Shown here: positions 61,201 through 62,780 of the stretch, in pieces | Layout: each line of letters starts with the position of its first letter | Position numbering within the stretch: position 1 is the first letter of the stretch | Source of the DNA: Alligator mississippiensis | Taxonomy: Eukaryota; Chordata; Crocodylia; Alligatoridae | DNA: 64,000 nucleotides | Direction of reading: 5' to 3' | Assembly (NCBI RefSeq): GCF_030867095.1 | Contig: NC_081827.1 | Location: 23,937,001-24,001,000, forward strand | Position numbers and translations under genes: made by a program | The notes under the pieces: generated by a model | The model's database searches: none | What the model was told of the DNA's origin: nothing | The model's input: the letters and a program-made list of their open reading frames with translations, nothing else

Positions 61201-62003
61201 CTATTATCTCCCTTAATTGCTCCCTTTGCACCATATTAACTCAATAGACTTAGTATTTTCTCACAGGTTTCCTGTTTCTAATATTCCAAACAAATTTATT
61301 TTGTTACTTTAAATTTTCTTAGTCCCCTTAATTTTCACCTTACATTTTATTTGCTGTAGTTTGTGCTCTTTCATTGCTATTACTACTTTTGATACCTGTT
61401 AAAAGTCAGATTACTCTGTGAATCTTGTTATTAAAGAGGAGACAGGAAGATAAGGGGGTGAGGGAAACACAATATTGTTTAAATAGAATCTCTCTAAGTA
61501 GGCATGTCTACGCGTGATGCTACATTGTTGTAGCAGCACACTACAGCAACATAGCTTCGGTGGTCACAAACCGTGATGCTGCAGCTATGTTGCCGTAGCA
61601 ACGTGCTCCCACATGATAGCACATTGCTATGGCGATGTCGCAGCTAAAAATAACAATGCGCAGTGTGCACAGCACAGTATGGGCTGTTACTGCGCCATCA
61701 TTTAGTACTTCCAAAAGGAAGATGCGAGAGGGACACTTGTGGATGTACCCAGTAGAGGATAAATAAGACCTTGCGTAGGGCCTCTGCACTAGAGAAATTT
61801 TAATTTAAGCATGTAATGCTTTAGCTAATGAAACAATTCCAGGAAGCGATTATAACCTTGGCTAAACTCTAGAATCAAGTATTCGTGCTGAAATATACTG
61901 AAAATATTTAAATATCGTACCTTATCACTGTCTCATGCAGAGAGGTGTACTTTGCCTTGAGTTCAGCTGCTCTGGTGCCTGGAATTTTTCCAGCAGAAAA
62001 TAA
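6691..62003 (-). CDS. CCDC146: CCDC146 (coiled-coil domain containing 146), 17 exons, N terminus outside window
   Basis: CCDC146 is a long coiled-coil protein of centrioles and axonemal microtubules. It is needed for sperm flagellum assembly and is the relative of Chlamydomonas MBO2. Seventeen minus-strand exons have an AG acceptor and a GT donor at each internal boundary, and their phases match exactly (83+210+58+177+74+228+187+96+171+89+165+225+229+129+138+249+201 = 2709 nt, or 902 codons plus stop). Nearly the whole product is charged heptad-type helix rich in E, K, L and Q. Family landmarks that I recognise from the human protein include [77 protein letters not shown] and the tail [11 protein letters not shown]...NMRHIRKP. 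The human protein is about 955 residues, so roughly 60 N-terminal residues are missing here and should lie above 64000. No frameshift or premature stop was seen. The identification rests on remembered homology, not a search. Confidence 0.95.
6892..8276 (-). other. CCDC146 last intron
   Basis: 1.4 kb with no element identified. A short segment near 7018-7045 (ACAGGGAAACTGAGGCAGCC) resembles the core of an old MIR-like SINE, but too little is preserved to be sure. Confidence 0.45.
8277..8525 (-). CDS. CCDC146: CCDC146 exon 16 (residues 754-836)
   Basis: 83 codons in phase 0, with acceptor GTTGATTCCAG and donor GTAAGT. It starts [20 protein letters not shown] and continues [10 protein letters not shown], then ends with an alanine-rich helix (KAEAEAKAN). 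The methionine at the first codon is internal; the human protein continues with a similar MNGYQRRIK at this point. Confidence 0.95.
8526..9504 (-). other. CCDC146 intron, unique-looking part
   Basis: AT-rich intron sequence between exon 16 and the first nested transposon. I see no gene or repeat I can name. Confidence 0.45.
9505..10578. mobile_element. older hAT-type MITE interrupted near its right end
   Basis: The left end is CAGTGATTCTCACCCTGGGA at 9505, and the right part runs to AAAGGCTGAGAAC at 9793, the usual subterminal sequence of such elements. It is interrupted there by the 9794-10566 element and resumes with TTGAGAACCTGGG. The last bases of the right terminus are decayed. The order of insertion is clear: this copy was in place first. 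Confidence 0.6.
9794..10566. mobile_element. foldback hAT-type MITE nested in an older element
   Basis: The element is flanked by CTGAGAAC (9786-9793) and TTGAGAAC (10567-10574), an 8-bp duplication with one mismatch. Its left end, TAGGACTGCACAAACC, resembles the TAGGCCTGTG and TAGGGCTATG ends of the full hAT at 17260-20671. The subterminal region rich in AATCCGAATTGAAAC and similar motifs is also shared. Most of the element is an inverted repeat: AGCGATTCAGACATAGACAC near 9943 pairs with GTGTCTATGGCCGAATCGCT near 10414, and TTTTTCTACATACCTC pairs with GAGGTATGTAGAAAAA. It probably moved using the transposase of the 17-kb element's family. Confidence 0.8.
10579..12589 (-). other. CCDC146 intron, no named element
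   Basis: Two kilobases of intron. The open frames at 11406-11786 and 11694-12011 overlap on opposite strands and carry no known motif. I call no gene here. Confidence 0.4.
12590..12740 (+). mobile_element. CR1 LINE 3' end fragment
   Basis: The run TTGGACTAGATGACATCCTG, then GAGGTTGCTTCCAGTCCTAC and a terminal ATGATTCTATG, is the diagnostic 3' tail of CR1 retrotransposons of reptiles and birds. The copy is 5' truncated, as most CR1 copies are. It lies about 190 bp from exon 15. Confidence 0.8.
12930..13067 (-). CDS. CCDC146: CCDC146 exon 15 (residues 708-753)
   Basis: 46 codons in phase 0, with acceptor TCTCACTACAG and donor GTAAGA. It contains [19 protein letters not shown], identical to the human block as I recall it, and ends [11 protein letters not shown]. 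This is the most conserved stretch of the gene in the window. Confidence 0.96.
13068..13659 (-). other. CCDC146 intron between exon 15 and a MITE
   Basis: Nothing recognised beyond the splice acceptor of exon 15. Confidence 0.4.
13660..13968. mobile_element. short MITE with GTCTACATG-type ends
   Basis: The ends are GGGCGCATCTACATGTG and, inverted, CATGTGTAGACATGTCC. Inside, a 20-bp unit containing TTTAGTACTTCCTTTTGG is present twice in tandem and then once inverted (about 13705-13767), giving a hairpin. It shares the TTTAGTACTTCC block and the GGGCTGTTACTGCGC-like block with the copy at 61501-61750, so both belong to one family. No coding capacity. Confidence 0.75.
14485..14598. repeat. foldback palindrome, arms of about 40 bp
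   Basis: TGTATAGATCAGGCGC near 14485, then GGGGCTTTTTTGGCACTT, pairs with AAGTGCCAAAAAGCCC and GATCTATACA ending near 14597. The loop is about 35 bp. The arms differ at several positions, so it is an aged element, probably the core of a MITE whose outer ends lie within 14350-14700. Confidence 0.7.
14710..14800 (+). repeat. tRNA-derived SINE-like fragment
   Basis: The stretch CTAGTGGTTAAGGCACTCAT followed by ACTTGGATTCCAGTCC has the spacing and sequence of RNA polymerase III A and B boxes as found in MIR-type SINEs. The rest is too decayed to assign to a family. It is not a functional tRNA: no cloverleaf was found. Confidence 0.5.
14801..15982 (-). other. CCDC146 intron between SINE-like fragment and exon 14
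   Basis: Contains a small AT-rich tract of ATAATATAAATA units near 15177-15205. Nothing else recognised. The open frame that runs on from exon 14 (15830-15982) is intron read-through. Confidence 0.45.
15983..16111 (-). CDS. CCDC146: CCDC146 exon 14 (residues 665-707)
   Basis: 43 codons, phase 0. The acceptor TTTGCTAG gives a start at YSQCKDRIK, matching the human FSQCTDRIK. A second possible AG nine bases downstream would delete YSQ. The donor GTAATG follows KKIEE; the open frame continues past it, but only this donor gives a continuous heptad pattern into exon 15. The segment [18 protein letters not shown] is divergent from human, so this linker evolves faster than its surroundings. Confidence 0.88.
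16112..17259 (-). other. CCDC146 intron upstream of exon 14
   Basis: AT-rich sequence with no element or gene I can name, ending at the target-site duplication of the hAT transposon. Confidence 0.45.
17703..19995 (-). pseudogene. hAT transposase with BED zinc finger, frameshifted
   Basis: Segments in several frames follow transposase order on the minus strand. A BED-type finger lies at 19288-19503 (CQHC, then HLRRQH). After it come [19 protein letters not shown] (19058-19309) and the [14 protein letters not shown] and [16 protein letters not shown] block (18580-19008), the family's catalytic-domain region. A middle segment with [16 protein letters not shown] lies at 17891-18583. The C-terminal dimerisation motif ([15 protein letters not shown], then LVLVNLPLL) is at 17703-18083. 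At least three frame changes separate these parts, so no intact protein is made. The closest type is the ZBED-like hAT group. Conceptual segments are given only as motifs. Confidence 0.88.
20025..20046. repeat. (GT)n microsatellite inside the hAT element
   Basis: About eleven GT units in the 5' part of the hAT transposon, relative to its transposase. Confidence 0.85.
20680..21445 (-). other. intron between hAT and antisense CR1
   Basis: Part of it, about 21118-21236, reads GAGGGCCAAATTTGTCCCTC and ATATTTTGCCCACTTCTG. This looks like one end of a hAT MITE of the CAGGGGTGGGC family found at 34835-36193. The other end is not evident. The rest is unassigned. Confidence 0.45.
21446..22340 (-). 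mobile_element. CR1 LINE, antisense copy with reverse-transcriptase C-terminal region
   Basis: The plus strand begins with ATAGACATTAGGGCTGGAAG and continues with GGACCTCGGAAGATCATCAA, the reverse complement of the CR1 3' tail. On the minus strand the ORF2 C-terminal part is readable: [20 protein letters not shown], then [14 protein letters not shown] and [19 protein letters not shown]. The frame is open for about 209 codons at 21587-22216, making this the best preserved CR1 in the window, though 5' truncated. Confidence 0.92.
22341..22436 (-). repeat. possible antisense tRNA-derived SINE fragment
   Basis: AAGGAACTGAACCTAGCTCT, then CTCTAGTGCAACACCTTAG, resembles the reverse complement of a tRNA-type SINE head (B box then A box). 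Weakly preserved. Confidence 0.35.
22437..24829 (-). other. CCDC146 large intron, no named element
   Basis: 2.4 kb of AT-rich intron. Small open frames occur on both strands without recognisable motifs. I found no exon with matching splice sites and phase. Confidence 0.4.
24830..24955 (+). mobile_element. CR1 LINE fragment
   Basis: The line AGTTACAGTAAGGGAGGTTT and the following GGTGGTGAAGCACTGGAAC are the same as a part of the CR1 at 26370-26475. It is short and lacks the 3' tail. Confidence 0.7.
25366..26612 (+). mobile_element. CR1 LINE with internal deletion of the RT core
   Basis: The 5' part encodes CR1 ORF2 linker sequence ([40 protein letters not shown]). At about 25756 it jumps to the C-terminal part (RDLNKLEDW, later [27 protein letters not shown]), so the catalytic RT domain is missing. 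The 3' tail TTGGACTAGATGACCTGAGG and the terminal CTATGATTCTAT are intact. It stops about 40 bp short of exon 13 and is in the opposite orientation to CCDC146. Confidence 0.9.
26656..26884 (-). CDS. CCDC146: CCDC146 exon 13 (residues 588-664)
   Basis: 229-nt exon with acceptor GTTTATTGCAG and donor GTTGTT, a non-consensus donor. It begins [20 protein letters not shown] and ends [12 protein letters not shown], matching the conserved human [20 protein letters not shown] and LDADLAVLQIQ blocks. A CR1 3' end stops about 40 bp from the donor side of this exon. Confidence 0.95.
26885..27326 (-). other. CCDC146 intron 12-13, proximal part
   Basis: AT-rich intron, nothing recognised. Confidence 0.4.
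27327..27551. mobile_element. short MITE with TCTACATGAGAT ends
   Basis: The left AGGTCTACATGAGATGC and the right, inverted, CATCTCATGTAGATGCGCCC form the ends. The interior is built from repeated TACTGTGCAGTAG-type palindromic motifs. The same motifs occur at 28478-28729 and 36431-36533, so these form one family. It ends about 20 bp from exon 12. Confidence 0.78.
27571..27795 (-). CDS. CCDC146: CCDC146 exon 12 (residues 513-588)
   Basis: 225-nt exon with acceptor TTTTTTTAAAG and donor GTAAGA. It contains [35 protein letters not shown] and [13 protein letters not shown]. The last motif spans the boundary with exon 13 and is almost unchanged from human. It uses one leading base and two trailing bases, matching both neighbours. 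Confidence 0.95.
27796..28477 (-). other. CCDC146 intron with a CA microsatellite
   Basis: Intron sequence between exon 12 and a MITE. Around 28300-28345, GCATAAGCTTTTGCAAGCCT and ACTTCATCAGATGC resemble a widespread reptile repeat end, not assigned. Confidence 0.4.
28249..28283. repeat. (CA)n microsatellite
   Basis: About seventeen CA units, preceded by a short GACAGATAGACAGACAGATG tract. Confidence 0.95.
28478..28729. mobile_element. short MITE with GGGCACGTCTACAT ends
   Basis: The left end is GGGCACGTCTACATAG and the right end, inverted, is CTCAAGTAGACATGCCC. Inside are CACGCAGTAGTTACTGTAC and TACTGTGCAGTAGCCTAATA-like palindromes, as in 27327-27551. No protein. Confidence 0.8.
28765..29545 (+). 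mobile_element. old CR1 LINE fragment
   Basis: It starts AATGGGGTCCTGCAGAGGTC and encodes a decayed RT segment in which the usual FADDTKLG-type motif appears as FANDIKLG. The 3' part retains GGGATATTGTGGAATCTCCT and a decayed tail ending near CTAAAGACCTCTTTG. It is more diverged than the 25.4-kb copy, so it inserted earlier. Confidence 0.78.
29556..29720 (-). CDS. CCDC146: CCDC146 exon 11 (residues 458-513)
   Basis: 165-nt exon with acceptor ATTTTTCCAG and donor GTAAGT. It begins [20 protein letters not shown] and includes EILRNSA. The same blocks (FAKLYDTIRNERNK, EILRNSA) occur in the human protein. Only 113 bp of intron separate it from exon 10, the shortest intron in the window. Confidence 0.94.
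29834..29922 (-). CDS. CCDC146: CCDC146 exon 10 (residues 429-458)
   Basis: 89-nt exon with acceptor TTTATATTTCAG and donor GTAAGA. It reads [20 protein letters not shown], then KKRKRDIQR, with two bases (CA) joining A to make glutamine. The human KDLEI...KKKKCEI pattern aligns. It contains a run of nine A bases on the coding strand, a likely slippage site, but the frame is intact as read. Confidence 0.87.
29923..30385 (-). other. CCDC146 intron 9-10, upstream of exon 10
   Basis: AT-rich intron, no named element. Confidence 0.4.
30386..31409. mobile_element. GC-rich nonautonomous element related to the hAT at 17260-20671
   Basis: The right end, AAAATTTCGCACAGCCCT, fits the same TIR type. 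The block GTCACTGGCCAGCTACAGGT, then TCAATATCAGAGCAGTC (about 31136-31172), has a near copy at 20431-20467 in the hAT. Between about 31235 and 31390 it is built from inverted TTTCAGAAATTTCTGAAATG-like units. The left end and the duplication were not found. The interior 30400-31020 is GC-rich with repeated AGCTCTCCCAGGGGG blocks. Confidence 0.65.
31410..32139 (-). other. CCDC146 intron 9-10, middle part
   Basis: No element identified. Confidence 0.35.
32140..32210 (+). mobile_element. CR1 3' tail fragment
   Basis: GGGCTTGATGATCTGTCAAG, then GTCCCTTCCAACCCTACAAA, is a CR1 3' terminal sequence. Only the tail is present. It ends about 115 bp below exon 9. Confidence 0.65.
32324..32494 (-). CDS. 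CCDC146: CCDC146 exon 9 (residues 372-428)
   Basis: 57 codons, phase 0 at both ends, with acceptor TTTTAATTTAG and donor GTAAAA. It contains [20 protein letters not shown] and ends [16 protein letters not shown], where the human protein has KIDEKEQKSKDFLKAQ. The in-frame ATG three codons in is internal and is not a start. Confidence 0.93.
32495..33094 (-). other. CCDC146 intron 8-9, upstream of exon 9
   Basis: Nothing recognised. Confidence 0.35.
33095..33220 (+). mobile_element. CR1-type LINE 3' end fragment
   Basis: AAAGCCCTGTGGTCTATGTT, AGAGGTCTGAAAAGATGAT, then CAGTCCCTTCTGGTCTGACA is the 3' end of an old CR1-like family common in turtles and crocodilians. Confidence 0.65.
33221..33653 (-). 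other. CCDC146 intron 8-9, near exon 8
   Basis: Contains a small (CAT)n run at about 33324-33339. Otherwise nothing. Confidence 0.4.
33654..33749 (-). CDS. CCDC146: CCDC146 exon 8 (residues 340-371)
   Basis: 32 codons, phase 0 at both ends. The acceptor is TTATTTTTGTAG and the donor is GTGAAC. It begins [20 protein letters not shown] and ends with NKRNLAQE. The AIPK-D segment and the [10 protein letters not shown] helix are recognisable CCDC146 sequence. Confidence 0.9.
33750..34589 (-). other. CCDC146 intron 7-8, first part
   Basis: AT-rich. Near 33800-33930 the text GATTGTAAGCTTTTTGGGAC and GGAACCGTCATTTTATT, ending CACATAAATAATAAAAATAA, resembles the tail of an ancient amniote SINE or LINE. 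The similarity is weak. Confidence 0.4.
34835..36193. mobile_element. inner hAT element inserted in the outer one
   Basis: The ends are CAGGGGTAGGTAAAATACGG and, inverted, ATAATTGCCCACCCCTG. The duplication CCCTAGGG is perfect at 34827-34834 and 36194-36201. Inside are a perfect hairpin (CCTTGGTTCCTGTC, A-rich loop, GACAGGAACCAAGG at about 34940-34972) and a second one (CACCACCTTGTAACCCG with its inverse at about 35518-35577). Three tandem copies of a roughly 200-bp GC-rich unit lie around 35180, 35380 and 35625. No transposase was found. The many long open frames are GC artefacts. Confidence 0.92.
35180..35735. repeat. degenerate tandem repeat, about 3 units of 200-240 bp
   Basis: Related blocks recur: TGCAGCTGCTTGCAGCCCAC then GGCTGCCCGTGCCTGCTCC (35190); TGCAGGCACTCGAAGCCCAC then GGGCTGTCCGGAGCAGGCAC (35384); TGCAGCCACTTGCAGCACGT then GGGCTGCCTGTGCCTGCTTC (35630). 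Each is followed by a GGGGCACC-GCATGGGG block. The units are imperfect, and alignment would refine the period. Confidence 0.65.
36242..36430 (-). other. CCDC146 intron 7-8 with old MIR-like sequence
   Basis: Between 36300 and 36420, ACCTTGCACTTACATAGACT and CTTTATGGGCAGAGAAGCTA are reminiscent of a MIR or L2 fragment. Weak. Confidence 0.35.
36431..36533. mobile_element. fragment of the TGTGCAGTA MITE family
   Basis: ACTGTGCAGTAAGGGTGCAC, TGTGCAGTAACATGTCTCAT and GTAGACACACCCC match the right-end pattern of 28478-28729. The left end is shortened. Confidence 0.6.
36534..36959 (-). other. CCDC146 intron 7-8, short stretch before CR1
   Basis: No element recognised. Confidence 0.35.
36960..39067 (+). 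mobile_element. CR1 LINE split by a hAT-like insertion
   Basis: The left part (36985-37250) encodes [20 protein letters not shown], and the right part (38691-39067) continues with [20 protein letters not shown] and the tail GAAGTCCCTTACAACCCTAC. The reading resumes exactly after the inserted element, so this is one copy interrupted later. The 3' terminus is near TTTTCTATGGTA. Confidence 0.9.
37251..38690. mobile_element. hAT-like element inserted in CR1, 1.44 kb
   Basis: The ends are CAGGGATCCAGATTTCC and, inverted, GGAAAATCAGTATCCCTG. The flanks TTTATGAG (37243-37250) and CTTATGGG (38691-38698) match at 6 of 8 positions. The subterminal regions consist of repeated 20-25 bp units (CCATGGATTTTAC, ACCAGAGAAACCCATGGAT on the left; TTTAATCAGAGAATTTG repeated on the right). 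The interior is GC-rich with repeated CCCAGATCTGTGCGCAG blocks and no transposase. Confidence 0.85.
39068..39228 (-). other. CCDC146 intron 7-8, last part next to exon 7
   Basis: Only exon-flanking intron. Nothing recognised. Confidence 0.35.
39229..39415 (-). CDS. CCDC146: CCDC146 exon 7 (residues 277-339)
   Basis: 187-nt exon with acceptor CCTCTGTACAG and donor GTCTGT, a non-consensus donor. One leading base completes an arginine. It includes [20 protein letters not shown], which matches the human KQREKERDFRNLRKMELLLK segment. It ends SLHGRLKLE in phase 0. Confidence 0.9.
39416..41079 (-). other. CCDC146 intron 6-7
   Basis: 1.66 kb, AT-rich, no element recognised. The open frame continuing upstream of exon 7 to 39627 is intron. 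Confidence 0.4.
41080..41307 (-). CDS. CCDC146: CCDC146 exon 6 (residues 201-277)
   Basis: 228-nt exon with acceptor ATGTCCACAG and donor GTCAGC. It encodes a strong coiled coil, with [18 protein letters not shown] at the start and [20 protein letters not shown] further on, then [16 protein letters not shown]. The human equivalent has the same KRALLE-KERE pattern. The donor is weak (GTCAGC), but it is the only one whose phase fits exon 7. Confidence 0.92.
41341..42310. mobile_element. possible LTR or unclassified repeat
   Basis: Starting at TGTGGCAGGGCACTATTGGT and TGCCTGCCACTTTAAGGACT, the region has the style of a retroviral LTR 5' end (TG start, GC-moderate, no ORF). A matching CA end with a duplication was not found. 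A GGTGTGGCAGGTGAGAAGG near 42219 could mark an internal boundary. The class is uncertain. Confidence 0.3.
42345..42930. mobile_element. GC-rich nonautonomous element, family shared with 49250-49910
   Basis: The left end carries GGCCATGTCTATATGTG, and the right side CATCTATATGTGTGCT. Near the left end, TTGCACCAGAGTTTATTGCT parallels TGGATTTTATTGTTCCTGAG at 49311. Further in, AGCAGCCCTGGCTGGCAGGG parallels CACAGCCCTGCCTGGCAGGG at 49371. The ends are approximate. Confidence 0.5.
42931..43552 (-). other. CCDC146 intron 5-6, unassigned
   Basis: No element recognised. A small palindromic TGTGTGCTGCTATGCAGTAAAG lies at its start. Confidence 0.35.
43553..44854. mobile_element. DNA transposon with TACTGTATTTACTTGAATC ends and a pyrimidine-rich core
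   Basis: The left end TACTGTATTTACTTGAATC and the right end, inverted, ATTCAGGTGAATATAGTA are complementary over most of their length. A subterminal hairpin (GAGGTTTTTTTCCC, then GGGGAAAAAACCTC, 44794-44834) lies near the right end. The interior is nonautonomous. The superfamily is not certain and no clear duplication was read. Confidence 0.7.
43970..44740 (+). repeat. C+T-rich degenerate tandem tract, about 770 bp
   Basis: The plus strand is dominated by C and T with very few G, in irregular units such as CCCTTTCC, CACTCCCC, TGCACC and CATGC. It is open in several frames on both strands (for example 44006-44728), giving proline- and histidine-rich conceptual peptides that I do not regard as genes. 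It is the core of the 43553-44854 element. Confidence 0.75.
44855..45535 (-). other. CCDC146 intron 5-6, next to exon 5
   Basis: At 45043, CAGGGCTGCCCAACTGATGG and TGCATGCAGCCCTCAAGGGC are characteristic of one end of a hAT MITE. The right end was not found. The rest is unassigned AT-rich DNA. Confidence 0.45.
45536..45609 (-). CDS. CCDC146: CCDC146 exon 5 (residues 177-201)
   Basis: 74-nt exon with acceptor TTTTAATACTAG and donor GTATGT. It reads [20 protein letters not shown], followed by NRKK. The IPVQ-GKE motif is shared with the human protein (IPVQIGKE). Two trailing bases (AC) join G from the next exon to make threonine. Confidence 0.88.
45610..46735 (-). other. CCDC146 intron 4-5, first part
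   Basis: AT-rich, no element or exon recognised. Confidence 0.4.
46740..47630. other. GC-rich block of unknown class with a TATA-like motif on the minus strand
   Basis: About 900 bp, with GC content and CpG well above the surrounding intron from 47000. Read on the minus strand it has a GC-rich GGGAGGGGCTGGG, then a CTTTATAAAAGC TATA-like box at about 47430-47441, then an open frame of 142 codons at 47142-47570 with no known motif. It could be part of an LTR, another promoter-bearing repeat, or an unrelated CpG-rich insert. No terminal repeats or duplication were found. Confidence 0.35.
47631..48102 (-). other. intron with G-rich runs and short inverted motifs
   Basis: G runs at 47668-47680 and 47709-47720. 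ATATGTACAGATATTC near 47828 and AATATCTGTACAGATT near 47936 are inverted relatives that suggest an old MITE, not delimited. Confidence 0.35.
48103..49187. mobile_element. MITE interrupted by a solo LTR
   Basis: The left end is AGGCCCCTGGTAGATGTG, and the right end, inverted, CATGTGCACCAGGGGCCT. The interior on both sides of the LTR is moderately GC-rich and has a decayed inverted structure (GGGAGCTCAGATCGGCTGAT near 48241; GGAAACCCCAATCAGCTTGG near 48981). Removing the LTR leaves an element of about 570 bp. Confidence 0.7.
48357..48863 (+). mobile_element. solo LTR of an endogenous retrovirus, 507 bp
   Basis: It begins TGTGGAATC and ends CACGACA (TG...CA). The four-base duplication GGGG lies at 48353-48356 and 48864-48867. 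A TATA box TATATAAG (48708-48715) and a poly(A) signal AATAAA (48811-48816) are spaced as in a U3-R-U5 unit. The four-base duplication fits gammaretrovirus-like elements. No internal viral genes are present: recombination between two LTRs would leave exactly this. Confidence 0.8.
49188..49255 (-). other. spacer between two elements
   Basis: Short intron spacer without features. Confidence 0.35.
49256..49910. mobile_element. GC-rich nonautonomous element, partner of 42345-42930
   Basis: The left end is GGTGCACCTACATGTGTAAT. The interior has repeated GGGGCAAGG, CCCCCCACC and CCCAGCTTGCTGG-like blocks. ACAGCTTGCTGGCTGGGGTC (49498) and GAGCTTGTTGACTGGGGCC (49655) are two copies of one unit. Open frames on both strands are GC artefacts. 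The right end is not defined. Confidence 0.5.
49911..51006 (-). other. CCDC146 intron 4-5, upstream part next to exon 4
   Basis: Contains short GT and CA runs (about 50115-50140 and 50755-50770). Nothing else recognised. Confidence 0.4.
51007..51183 (-). CDS. CCDC146: CCDC146 exon 4 (residues 118-176)
   Basis: 59 codons in phase 0 at both ends. The acceptor is TTTTTAAAG (weak tract) and the donor is GTAACA. The peptide starts [19 protein letters not shown] and continues as an uninterrupted charged helix, with [13 protein letters not shown] near its end. This corresponds to the human LKEQKELEELL segment. Confidence 0.92.
51184..52111 (-). other. CCDC146 intron 3-4
   Basis: 0.9 kb of unassigned AT-rich intron. 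The end near 51650-51740 (CAAAGCTCTGCCAATATG) has no clear family. Confidence 0.4.
52112..52169 (-). CDS. CCDC146: CCDC146 exon 3 (residues 98-117)
   Basis: This is a short 58-nt exon with acceptor TTTTTTGTAG and donor GTAAGT. The frame reads [19 protein letters not shown] and ends in phase 0. A second possible donor two bases earlier (GTGTAA) would break the phase with the next exon, so GTAAGT was chosen. The exon is too short to stand out as an open reading frame and is supported by splice sites, phase and similarity. Confidence 0.85.
52170..52829 (-). other. CCDC146 intron 2-3, first part
   Basis: No element recognised. Confidence 0.35.
52830..53235 (+). mobile_element. old CR1/L3-like LINE fragment
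   Basis: ATGTATAGTTCTGGACATCT, then AACTGGAACAGATGCAGGAG and GGCTTGTTCACCTTATGGGA follow the order of the CR1 ORF2 C-terminal region (outline of YSSGHL, LEQMQEK, GLFTLWE). It is heavily decayed with frame changes. Confidence 0.7.
53236..54059 (-). other. CCDC146 intron 2-3, middle part
   Basis: No element recognised. Confidence 0.35.
54060..55195 (+). mobile_element. CR1 LINE remnants bracketing unassigned sequence
   Basis: 54080-54260 has CR1 3' sequence (TTTACTGTTAGAACAGTGAG, CAGTGGAATAGACTGCCTAG, GGATAAATGTTTGGTTAGGG). 55120-55195 has a CR1 tail (CTGAGCAGAGAGGGTGGACT, GAGGTCCCTTTCAATCCTAC). Between them, about 54270-55080 holds unfamiliar sequence with two similar blocks (GGAATTTTTTTCCTTCCTGT at 54620 and GGAATTTTATCTCATGGTCA at 54826). 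The two CR1 pieces may be one copy split by an insertion or two copies. Confidence 0.6.
55250..55928. mobile_element. nonautonomous element with TGTGTAGACAAAA ends
   Basis: The left end is GGGTGTGTGTAGACAAAAC and the right end, inverted, is CATTTTGTCTACACATGG. Just inside lie AATTGAACTGATGGG on the left and TAATGCGCACTACACCACC on the right. The centre is GC-rich, with open frames on both strands that I treat as artefacts. It belongs to the same broad group as the GTCTACA-ended MITEs. Confidence 0.75.
55929..57852 (-). other. CCDC146 intron 2-3, next to exon 2
   Basis: 1.9 kb, AT-rich. A MIR-like piece may be present at 57620-57720 (ACCTCACAAAGCACTTTATA). The open frame at 56731-57027 has no recognisable motif or splice sites. 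Confidence 0.4.
57853..58062 (-). CDS. CCDC146: CCDC146 exon 2 (residues 28-98)
   Basis: The acceptor is TTTAAAACAG and the donor is GTAGGT. One leading base completes the serine of the previous exon, and two trailing bases (TG) join C to make cysteine. The peptide begins [15 protein letters not shown] and runs through [20 protein letters not shown]. This is one of the most conserved parts of the protein and is clearly coiled coil. Confidence 0.93.
58063..58947 (-). other. CCDC146 intron 1-2, first part
   Basis: Around 58640-58720, GTCAGCAGCCTATGGCCTGC and AAGTCACAGCTGGCTTGTGG resemble the start of a hAT MITE of the TATGGCCTGC type. The end was not located. Confidence 0.4.
58948..59211 (-). 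other. orphan open frame of 87 codons without ATG start
   Basis: A stop-to-stop frame on the minus strand in the largest upstream intron. It has a good GT donor (CAG/GTAACT) inside, after ELALNQ. The conceptual peptide includes [19 protein letters not shown] and [20 protein letters not shown], which I do not recognise. No human CCDC146 segment corresponds to it. It may be a fragment of a decayed mobile-element gene, an extra exon, or chance. Confidence 0.2.
59212..61500 (-). other. CCDC146 intron 1-2, remaining part
   Basis: AT-rich until 60220. At about 60640-60810, the sequence around GGCAGCCCCAGGCAAAC and TGCCTGTGCCCGGCCCTGC looks like the two ends of a small GC-rich MITE, not certain. 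Nothing else recognised. Confidence 0.4.
61501..61750. mobile_element. short MITE of the same family as 13660-13968
   Basis: The left end is GGCATGTCTACGCGTGATGC, and the right, inverted, GTGGATGTACCC. It shares ATTTAGTACTTCC, AAAAGGAAG, GGGCTGTTACTGCGCC and TTGCTATGGCGATGT with the 13.7-kb copy, in the opposite orientation. It ends 170 bp from exon 1. Confidence 0.72.
61921..62003 (-). CDS. CCDC146: CCDC146 exon 1 of those visible (residues 1-28 of the window product)
   Basis: The acceptor is CTCTCTAG before TTATTTTC, and the donor is GTACGA. The reading starts in phase 0 and leaves two bases (AG) that join the next exon's T to make serine. The peptide contains [20 protein letters not shown], which matches the human stretch around GKLPGTR. 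The human protein continues upstream with a short conserved segment that I did not find in 62004-64000, so the preceding exon lies outside the window. Confidence 0.88.
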
Positions 62004-62780
62004 CTAGAGAGCAGAAATAGACAATTATGAAATCCATTAAACATTAACATTTTTATTTATAATAAGAATGCTTTAACTATTTTGGCAATCTTTAGTTGAT
62101 TTGGTTCTTGGTAACCTATCAAATCAAATATACACATGAAAAGTGCTTGTTTACCATAGCATAAATAAAAAAGAAGACAAGAATATTATTTGCATTGTTA
62201 TGGAGCTGACTGCACCTCTGTCCCCTTTCTTGCTGGCATAGATGGGATGTACAACATCTATGCCAACCACCTATTATTACATGCAGGTACAACTGGACAG
62301 CTGTGTTTCTCCTCTTCAAAGACTTATGACTTGTGTTATACAATGACAAATGCCCTTCTTTACATAAATAAATGTCCTTAGTAATTGGAACAACGTACTA
62401 GAAATGTATTGAAACACAGAGAGCTTACATGCATTTAAGCTTGTGTTTCACTACAAACTCAAGTAGATGGGGCTTCCTCCTGAGCTATAGGAAGAGAACA
62501 GACCCAATTTACCTTTTTTTGCTAAGCCCAGGAGCTTTTGCCTAGTCTCTGTTTACCATCCAGAGAATGTATATTTAATTATAGATTTTATTTATCAAAG
62601 ATGGTTTCTGCCCTTTCAGGGGGACACACTTTTTTTTCCAAAGTCCTATGTTCCTTGTGGCTAAGTGCATATATTCAAAAAGCTCAAGGCAGAATCAATC
62701 CAGTCTACGCAGATTTCTCTAAACTGTAGAGATTGGATTAGGAGTGAATGTAATTCATGTTCGCTTTGTTGGGGGCAGAG
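62004..62780 (-). other. intron upstream of the first visible CCDC146 exon
   Basis: No exon encoding the missing N terminus was found. There is a short hairpin-like CATAGATGGGATGTACAACA next to ATCTATGCC at about 62238-62265. Otherwise nothing. Confidence 0.4.
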
